The notes beneath the pieces are model-generated. The model was not told the DNA's origin and ran no database searches. It worked only from the letters and a program-made list of their open reading frames with translations. The position numbers and the translations under genes were made by a program. This document shows positions 4,277 to 9,379 of a DNA stretch of 9,379 bases, in pieces (the first letter of the stretch is position 1; every line of letters starts with the position of its first letter). The DNA is from Chloroflexota bacterium (GTDB taxonomy: Bacteria; Chloroflexota; Dehalococcoidia; Lucifugimonadales; Australimonadaceae): assembly GCA_022574265.1 (NCBI GenBank), contig JACZSI010000063.1, positions 1 through 9,379 on the forward strand, read 5' to 3'.

Positions 4277-6388
4277 ATGCCAGAGATGCTCCAGGGATTC
4301 ATCGCCGGGTTGTCCTACCTGGGCAACGGCGACTACTGGTTCGGCTTCTTCTTCGCGCTCGCGCTCGCCGTCCCGGTTTCCCTGATCCCCGGCATCTCGG
4401 CGACCCTGGTGATGGCCATCACCATCCCGTTCATCGTCGTGTCGGTGAGCGACCCGGTGGTGGGACTGGCCATGCTGGCCGTCCTCACCGGCGTCGACAA
4501 TACCCTGGACTCCATCCCCGCGATCCTGCTCGGCATGCCCGGCGGGGCGACGCAGGTCACGTTCTTAGAAGGCAACCAGCTCGCACACCGTGGCAAGGCC
4601 GCCCACACGCTGGGTGCGGTGTATGCCGTGTCGGCCATGGGGGGGCTCATCGGCGCGTTCTCCCTGGCGCTCATCATCCCCGTCATCGCGCCGTTCGTGC
4701 TGGCGTTCGGTTTCGCCGAGATCGCGGCGATGGCCATGTTCGGCGTGGCGATGGTCGCGGCGCTGAGCGGCGGCGCGATGCTCAAGGGCATCTTCGCCGG
4801 CGTCCTGGGCCTGCTGCTGAGCACGGTCGGTCCCGGCAAGGTGAGCCTGGACTTCCGGTACATGTTCGACCAGACGTGGCTGTTCGATGGACTGCCGCTC
4901 ATCGCGACGACCATCGGCGTCTTCGCGCTGCCGGAGATCATCGACCTGACGATGACCCGCAAACCGCTCGCGCCGAAGGATGCGGCCATCAGCTATGGCG
5001 AGGTCATGCGCGGGGCCCGCTATGGGCTGAGCCGGTGGCGGATGACGATCCGCCAGTCCCTCTTCGGCGTGTTCCTGGGCGCGGTCCCGGGCATCGGCAG
5101 CGGCGTGGTGGACTGGATGTCCTACGCCTTCGGCATCTTCTGGACGAAGGACAAGAGCCAGTTCGGGAAGGGCTCCCTGGACGGCGTGCTGTTCGCCGAG
5201 TCGGCGCAGAACGCCAAGGAGGGTGGCCAGGCGATACCCACGCTGGCCCTGGGCATCCCCGGCGGGCGCGCATGGGCGTTCGTGATTGTCGCGATGACCT
5301 CGTACGGCATCGCACCGGGCCAGCGCATGCTCCAAGAGCACGCGGACATCACGATCATGATCGTGATGAGCCTCGGCCTCGGGAACCTCGCGGTGACCAT
5401 GCTCGGCCTCTTATTCACGCGGCAGATGGCCCGGCTGACGCTCATCCCGTATCCGGTCCTGGGGTTCCTCATCATCCCCATCTCGCTGCTCGCGGCCTTC
5501 CAGGACACGCGTGACTTAAGCGCCATCACGATCGTGCTCATCGGCACGGGGCTCGGGATGCTGATGAAGCGCTACAAGTGGCCTCGGCCGCCGCTGCTCA
5601 TCGGCTTCATCCTGGGCCCCATCATCGAGTCCAACATCGTCAATTCGGTGGGGCGCTACGACTGGGTGGGGACGTTCACGCGGCCGCTGTTCATCGTGCT
5701 GTTCGTCATCTCCATCATGACCGCTGCCCTGTTCACGAAGTTCATGGCCCGCACGGAGGCCAGCGGCACGGCGTTGATGGAGCCTACCGCAGACGAGCTG
5801 CCGGAGGGCTTGTCGCCGCCGTCGGGCGCGGCCCCCGACGCCCCGAGCGGACCCGCGAGCATGGTTGCGCGCGCGCGCGGCCTCCGGTGGGCTTGGAGCG
5901 AGCGGCAGCTCTTCACCGGCGCGATGGTCGCGTTGAGCGTCTACGTGCTCTGGGAGGGATCGGGCTTCTCCTTCTTCGGCCGCTGGTTCCCGATCGGTCT
6001 GGGAGTCGTCGGCCTGGTGCTGTCGACCTCGCAGTTCGTCCGGGAAGGAGTCGGCGTGAAGGCCGGCGACGTCATGGACATCGGGATGCGGAGCCAGGGG
6101 CTGGAGGGGGCGCGCACCGCGGGCGCCATCTTCCTCGCACTGCTCACGATGATGCTGGTCCTGACCGGCGTCGCCGACATCCAGTTCTGGATCTTCCAAT
6201 TCGGCGGTCTCGGCTGGGGTGCGTTCTTCATCGCCCTCCTGGGCCCCCCGCTCATGATGCGCAACAAGACAGGCTTGATCGGTGGCGTGATCGGCGCCTC
6301 GGTCATCCTGTTCTTGAACATCGTGTTCTTCGACTACGTCCTCGCGGTCTTCTGGCCTGAGCCGTTCATCCTCGACTTGTTCCGGTAG
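4277..6388 (+). CDS. tctA: TTT permease: TctA large subunit fused to a TctB-like small subunit
   Basis: This 703-residue membrane protein carries out the transport step of a tripartite tricarboxylate transporter. Residues 1 to about 490 are TctA, with many membrane segments and its two internally related halves: LIPGISATL (37-44) with ILLGMPGG (83-90) then LEGNQLAHRGKA, and GAVPGIGSGVVDW (268-280) with LALGIPGG (323-330). Stand-alone TctA is about 500 residues. Residues 491-540 form a polar Pro/Gly/Ala linker. Residues 541-703 hold 4-5 hydrophobic segments (about 546-560, 571-588, 614-631, 645-661, 666-692) with the size and layout of TctB. No stop separates the parts. ATG at 4277 has only a weak AGGA 11 nt upstream and overlaps the TGA of a 6-codon frame (4257-4277); ATG at 4286 is an alternative. 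It lies downstream of tctC on the same strand. The TctA call is firm; the TctB call rests on position and topology. Confidence 0.9.
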   Translation: MPEMLQGFIAGLSYLGNGDYWFGFFFALALAVPVSLIPGISATLVMAITIPFIVVSVSDPVVGLAMLAVLTGVDNTLDSIPAILLGMPGGATQVTFLEGNQLAHRGKAAHTLGAVYAVSAMGGLIGAFSLALIIPVIAPFVLAFGFAEIAAMAMFGVAMVAALSGGAMLKGIFAGVLGLLLSTVGPGKVSLDFRYMFDQTWLFDGLPLIATTIGVFALPEIIDLTMTRKPLAPKDAAISYGEVMRGARYGLSRWRMTIRQSLFGVFLGAVPGIGSGVVDWMSYAFGIFWTKDKSQFGKGSLDGVLFAESAQNAKEGGQAIPTLALGIPGGRAWAFVIVAMTSYGIAPGQRMLQEHADITIMIVMSLGLGNLAVTMLGLLFTRQMARLTLIPYPVLGFLIIPISLLAAFQDTRDLSAITIVLIGTGLGMLMKRYKWPRPPLLIGFILGPIIESNIVNSVGRYDWVGTFTRPLFIVLFVISIMTAALFTKFMARTEASGTALMEPTADELPEGLSPPSGAAPDAPSGPASMVARARGLRWAWSERQLFTGAMVALSVYVLWEGSGFSFFGRWFPIGLGVVGLVLSTSQFVREGVGVKAGDVMDIGMRSQGLEGARTAGAIFLALLTMMLVLTGVADIQFWIFQFGGLGWGAFFIALLGPPLMMRNKTGLIGGVIGASVILFLNIVFFDYVLAVFWPEPFILDLFR

Positions 6389-6484
6389 GGCTCAGCAGGC
6401 GCCCGGCCTGGTGATAGACTGGCGTGTGTGCTCCAGGCCTACCTGGCGTGCGCCCCCGGCCCGGACCAGCGTGCGAGACGTGCT

Positions 6485-7000
6485 ATGACCTTGCGAGTGC
6501 GGCATCTCATCCCTCTGGCGGTTCTCGGGGTCGTCGTGACCTTCCTCGGCTCGGCCTGGCTCTCAGACGTCGGGGACCTCCGGGAGCGGACGCGTAGCGC
6601 CGTAGCGACCATTTCAGCGGACGGGTCGCTGGTGTTCACGACGGCCCAGGGAGACGTCGTCGCGGCGAGGCTCGGCGACAACTGCAAGCAGCGCGTTAGC
6701 GCGCCACCCGGCAGACGGTGCGAGGTCTACTTCGAGGCGGGCGACGAGGTCGTGCTGCACTACGACCCGGCCGACCCGCAGCACGTGTGGCATGGCGCGA
6801 CGCCCGGTGGGTTCGGCCCGACGCTCACGCTCTACGCCGGGATCATCGTCCTCACGTCGAGCTTGACCCTGCTGTGGTGGGCGGCCGGCATGCCGGATCG
6901 GCTGCGCGCGCTGAAGCTGCTCCCGGCCGTGCGTCCAGCGCGCAAGGACCTCTCCGATGGCGCGGACAGCGGCATCGCGAACGAGCCTACTGCTCGATGA
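6485..7000 (+). CDS. DUF3592-type small membrane protein
   Basis: This 171-residue protein has an N-terminal transmembrane segment (about 8-26), a soluble beta-rich region (about 38-105), a second transmembrane segment (about 114-134), and a basic then acidic tail. The AGDEVVLHYDPADPQ stretch (85-99) is the hallmark of DUF3592-like proteins, where a conserved (V/L)xYDPxxP follows a beta domain between two membrane helices. The function of that family is unknown. Two Cys (C67, C79) bracket a short loop and may pair if the domain is extracytoplasmic. ATG at 6485 places the first membrane helix normally; GTG at 6428 would add 19 residues with no better ribosome site. The 96-nt gap after tctA has an inverted repeat (GGCCTGG 6405-6411, CCAGGCC 6433-6439) but no clear promoter or terminator. 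The last 14 nt overlap the end of the convergent eutA gene. Confidence 0.72.
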   Translation: MTLRVRHLIPLAVLGVVVTFLGSAWLSDVGDLRERTRSAVATISADGSLVFTTAQGDVVAARLGDNCKQRVSAPPGRRCEVYFEAGDEVVLHYDPADPQHVWHGATPGGFGPTLTLYAGIIVLTSSLTLLWWAAGMPDRLRALKLLPAVRPARKDLSDGADSGIANEPTAR

Positions 7001-8552
7001 CCTCGGCCTTGCGGCCGCCGACCTCCGGAAACACGAGCGACTTGACGACGACCGGCACGACGCGGGCCGGGTAGATCATCTCGCCCACGTCGATGTAGTC
7101 GAACTCCTGGAGCTCCAGGTTGTCGATGGAGACGATGGGGTTCGTCACGCCGATGTCCTTTGTCATCGTCTCGCCGACGAGCTTGGCGTAGTCGCCGGTG
7201 AAGACCAGGATGAGCGGGCCGCCACCGGCGATCGTGCGCGGGACCGCCGCGACGATGCCGTCGGCGATCTTCCGGAGCTGGGCGTAGCGCGGCAGCCCCT
7301 CCCAGTCGAAGGCGAGCGCCACGACGGCCTCGCCCTCGGTGATGTCGAGGCGCTCCAACGCCTGCGCGATCAGCGCTCTGACCTCGTCCGCTTCCACGTC
7401 GCGGTCCTCGGGGAGCGTGGAGAGCAGGACGGGCACGTTGCGGTAGGGCAGCAGCCCCGGGTCCGAGATGGAGAGCGTGTTGCCGCTGAGCTGAACGGTG
7501 AACTGCGAGGCGCCGATCACGGTGGCGCGGATGCGCTCCGTCGCCGGCCGCACGGGCACGGGCAGGCCGCGCTCCGCGAGCCCCCGGCGCACGGCCGCGG
7601 CCAGGGGCATGGCGAGGTCGTCGAACGAGCGCGTTTCCGTCTCGTAGACGTACTCGGAGACGCCGCCGGAGAAAACGAGGGCGTCGACGGGCTCGGTGGA
7701 CGCGAGGTCGGACGTCAGCAGCAGCTCGTTCGTGAGCTCGGTGCGGGGGGCGCGCTCCACGAGCTCCATGACGCACGTGGCCATCGCCTCCGCGATGCGG
7801 TCGCGGTCGCCCTCCTCCAGCGGCGCGCCGAGCTTGAGCGCGATGCCGAGGTGGGCCGCGACCGTGTGCGCCGCCGGCTCGATGCGCACGATGCGCCCCG
7901 AGCCGTCGGTCGCCACGAGCCGGCCGCCGACGTTGAGGGCGGCGGTCTCGACGACGTGGCCGTCGTGCACGAGCGCGAACTTGGTCGTGCCGCCGCCCAT
8001 GTCGACGTTCAGCACCGTCTGCACCGGGTCGCGCGAGAGGCTGACGGCGCCGGAGCCGTTGGCGGCGAGGATCGCCTCCAGGTTGTTGCCGGCCGAGGCG
8101 CAGACGAACTTGCCGGCGGCGTCGGCGAAGAGCCCCGCGATCGCCTCGGCGTTGGTGCGCTTCACGGCCTCGCCGGTCAGGATGACGGCGCCGCTGTCGA
8201 TGTCGTCCGTCGCGTAGCCGGCCTCGCGGTACGCCTCGTTGATGAACGCCTCGAGCCGGGGCGTGTTGATGGCATTCTCGGCCGTGTACGGCGTGAGCAG
8301 GATGGGCGAGCGATAAAGCGTCTCGCGCTCCACGACGACGTAGCGGCTCGAGTGCGACTTGCTCTCGCGCTGGAGGTGGATGCGCGAGAACATGAGGTGC
8401 GACGTGGACGAGCCGATGTCGATGCCGACCGTCGTCAGCACGATGTTCTCGTGGTGGTAGTAGTCGGCGTTCGGGTTGTTCTGGACGACCGTGAGTGCGG
8501 CGAGGCGCTCTTCGTCGGGGTCGTGGGCGTGGGCCCACGGTTCGTCGTGCAT
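6987..8552 (-). CDS. eutA: EutA-family ethanolamine ammonia-lyase reactivating factor (stand-alone)
   Basis: This 521-residue cytoplasmic protein has an actin/Hsp70-like (ASKHA) ATPase fold. Visible motifs are phosphate-1 VGIDIGSSTSHLMFSRI (42-58, D45), phosphate-2 LNVDMGGGTTKFAL (181-194, D184), adenosine-type ALVFSGGVSEYVY (291-303), and the EutA-like tail FDYIDVGEMIYPARVVPVVVKSLVFP. In enterobacteria EutA uses ATP to release damaged cobalamin from ethanolamine ammonia-lyase EutBC. No eutB, eutC or shell gene is in view, so the client enzyme is unknown. It is about 50 residues longer than enterobacterial EutA, largely from an N-terminal extension of about 40 residues rich in His, Asp and Asn. 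ATG at 8552 follows GAGAGG at a 7-nt spacing, and a good promoter lies just upstream. It is divergent from the GGT-like gene and convergent with the DUF3592 gene. The family call is strong. Confidence 0.9.
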   Translation of the reverse strand: MHDEPWAHAHDPDEERLAALTVVQNNPNADYYHHENIVLTTVGIDIGSSTSHLMFSRIHLQRESKSHSSRYVVVERETLYRSPILLTPYTAENAINTPRLEAFINEAYREAGYATDDIDSGAVILTGEAVKRTNAEAIAGLFADAAGKFVCASAGNNLEAILAANGSGAVSLSRDPVQTVLNVDMGGGTTKFALVHDGHVVETAALNVGGRLVATDGSGRIVRIEPAAHTVAAHLGIALKLGAPLEEGDRDRIAEAMATCVMELVERAPRTELTNELLLTSDLASTEPVDALVFSGGVSEYVYETETRSFDDLAMPLAAAVRRGLAERGLPVPVRPATERIRATVIGASQFTVQLSGNTLSISDPGLLPYRNVPVLLSTLPEDRDVEADEVRALIAQALERLDITEGEAVVALAFDWEGLPRYAQLRKIADGIVAAVPRTIAGGGPLILVFTGDYAKLVGETMTKDIGVTNPIVSIDNLELQEFDYIDVGEMIYPARVVPVVVKSLVFPEVGGRKAEVIEQ

Positions 8553-8585
8553 GGGTTCGCCTCTCAGCCGGGCGGGCGGGCCGCG

Positions 8586-8614
8586 ATGTAACCACGTCGC
8601 CCAGGCGGTGTCAA
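8586..8614 (-). promoter_or_regulatory. Promoter for eutA
   Basis: On the minus strand, a perfect TTGACA -35 (8614-8609) is followed by a 17-nt spacer and TTACAT (8591-8586) as a weak -10 (3/6). The predicted start near 8579 gives a 5' leader of about 27 nt before the ATG at 8552. A perfect -35 with a poor -10 is typical of promoters that need an activator. Confidence 0.5.
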
Positions 8615-8643
8615 CGCCGCAGGACGCGTGCCCCAGGCCGCGG

Positions 8644-8673
8644 TTGAGCACCACTACGCCGCGCGCGTATGAT
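8644..8673 (+). promoter_or_regulatory. Promoter for the GGT-like gene
   Basis: TTGAGC (8644-8649, 4/6), an 18-nt spacer, and TATGAT (8668-8673, 5/6). The predicted start near 8680 gives a leader of about 23 nt before the ATG at 8703. Its -35 lies 29 nt from the eutA -35 on the other strand, so the two promoters are back to back and could share a regulator bound between them (8615-8643). Confidence 0.55.
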
Positions 8674-8702
8674 GCGGCCCAGCACGTGCGCAAGGAGCAG
8701 AC

Positions 8703-9379
8703 ATGGAAGGACCTCCGGCAGTTCCGCTTGGCCCATCGCACAGCCCCGTGCTCACGAAGCGCGGCCTCGTCTGCTCGGCCTCGCCGCTCGCGGGCGCGAT
8801 CGGGGCGCAGGTGCTGCGCGAGGGCGGCAATGCCTTCGACGCCGCGATCGCGGTGGCGGCGGCCGAGGCGGTGACGCTGCCGCCGATGTGCGGGCTCGGC
8901 GGCGAGGTCTTCGCGATGCTCTACGAGGCCTCGACCGGGAAGATGCACGGCCTCGCGGGCAGCGGACGCGCGCCCCTGCGGGCGTCGCGGGACCACTTCG
9001 TGGGCCTCGGCTACGAGAAGATGCCCACGTCCGGTCCCCTGAGCCCCGCGGTGCCGGGCGAGGTCCACGCGTGGGGGGCGATCCTGGGACGGTTCGGCAC
9101 GCGCGAGCTTGGCAAGCTCATCGCCCCGGCCGCCGAACTTGCCGACGACGGCTTCCCGCTGCCCGCCGTCATCGGCAGCGACTTCGCGCGCCTGGTCGGC
9201 AACGGGAAGGTGCTGCGCGACTACCCCTCGAGCGCGAAGGCGTTCCTGCGGCCCGACGGCCGGCCGTACGAGGCGGGCGACGTGCTCGTGCAGAAGGACC
9301 TCGCGCGCAGCATCCGGCGCGTCGCCGAGGGCGGTGTCGAGGAGTTCTACACCGGCGGCCTGGCGCGGGACATCGCGGC
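8703..9379 (+). CDS. ggt: Gamma-glutamyltransferase family protein, N-terminal part (runs off right edge)
   Basis: 225 codons are present of a gene whose full product would normally be about 500-580 residues. SASPLAGAIGAQVLREGGNAFDAAIAVAAA is the classic N-terminal GGT signature (the GGNAxDAAxA core is at 41-50), followed by CGLGGEVFAMLY (63-74) and GSGRAP (87-92), then SPAVPGEVHAW (114-124). GGTs are N-terminal nucleophile hydrolases that self-cleave and remove or transfer the gamma-glutamyl group of glutathione-like compounds; the catalytic Thr lies beyond the window. There is no signal peptide, so it should be cytoplasmic, like YwrD-type GGTs, unlike the secreted enzymes. The GSGRAP form differs from the REMAP-type site of E. 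coli GGT. ATG at 8703 follows AAGGAG at 5 nt, so the start is secure. Substrate is open; a related acylase specificity is possible. Confidence 0.9.
   Translation, partial: MEGPPAVPLGPSHSPVLTKRGLVCSASPLAGAIGAQVLREGGNAFDAAIAVAAAEAVTLPPMCGLGGEVFAMLYEASTGKMHGLAGSGRAPLRASRDHFVGLGYEKMPTSGPLSPAVPGEVHAWGAILGRFGTRELGKLIAPAAELADDGFPLPAVIGSDFARLVGNGKVLRDYPSSAKAFLRPDGRPYEAGDVLVQKDLARSIRRVAEGGVEEFYTGGLARDIA

Noticed and set aside
4270..5514. 414-codon plus-strand frame overlapping tctA
   Set aside because: It is the +1-type shadow of the TctA frame, Arg/His/Gly-rich and low in hydrophobic segments, while the TctA frame carries the family motifs.
6957..8591. 544-codon open frame on the plus strand antisense to eutA
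   Set aside because: It is rich in Arg, Asp, Val and His with no recognisable motif or ribosome site, and lies fully opposite a well-conserved EutA. It is a GC-rich shadow frame.
1..9379. Mobile elements, CRISPR arrays, tRNA or rRNA genes
   Set aside because: No transposase or integrase motifs, no regularly spaced direct repeats, and no tRNA or rRNA signatures were found on reading both strands.

Overview
The window is GC-rich, densely coded bacterial chromosome with Shine-Dalgarno starts, short intergenic gaps and no sign of mobile DNA, rRNA, tRNA or CRISPR. The lipoprotein with a long Pro/Thr linker made of repeated PTATP units is a style common in Chloroflexota. Together with the GC content and gene families this points to a Chloroflexota lineage (Dehalococcoidia/SAR202-like), with a high-GC actinobacterium as the alternative. 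This placement is inference.

Left block (1-1116, minus strand): a probable operon read right to left. It holds a PspC-domain membrane protein, a DinB/DUF664-type four-helix protein, and the first 20 codons of a Gfo/Idh/MocA-type oxidoreductase that runs off the left edge. The gaps are 25 and 30 nt. A 189-nt divergent region (1117-1305) separates this block from a plus-strand MFS transporter (1306-2586). That region carries a good sigma70-type promoter (TGGACA-17-TAGAAT), a GC-rich inverted repeat, and a possible 8-codon leader ORF whose stop overlaps the MFS start.

Centre (2587-6388, plus strand): a tripartite tricarboxylate transporter (TTT) locus. A lipid-anchored TctC-type solute-binding protein is followed by a 703-residue permease in which the large TctA subunit is fused in frame to a TctB-like small subunit. 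Two ORFs therefore cover all three TTT roles. The tctC promoter carries a perfect 13-bp palindrome over its -10 element. The tctC-tctA gap holds a perfect 14-bp-stem hairpin without a U-tract, which could keep the binding protein in excess over the permease. The substrate, presumably a carboxylate, cannot be read from the sequence.

Right block (6485-9379): a small DUF3592-type membrane protein (plus) whose 3' end overlaps by 14 nt the end of a convergent eutA-type gene (minus). eutA encodes an ASKHA-fold reactivase family known for reactivating B12-dependent ethanolamine ammonia-lyase, but no eutB, eutC or microcompartment gene is visible here. Divergent from eutA is a gamma-glutamyltransferase-family gene (plus), cut by the right edge. 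The eutA-ggt gap holds one convincing promoter for each gene.

The most notable items are the TctA-TctB fusion with its hairpin and palindrome, and the isolated N-terminally extended EutA paired with a signal-less GGT-like gene. I see no clearly new defence or mobile system.
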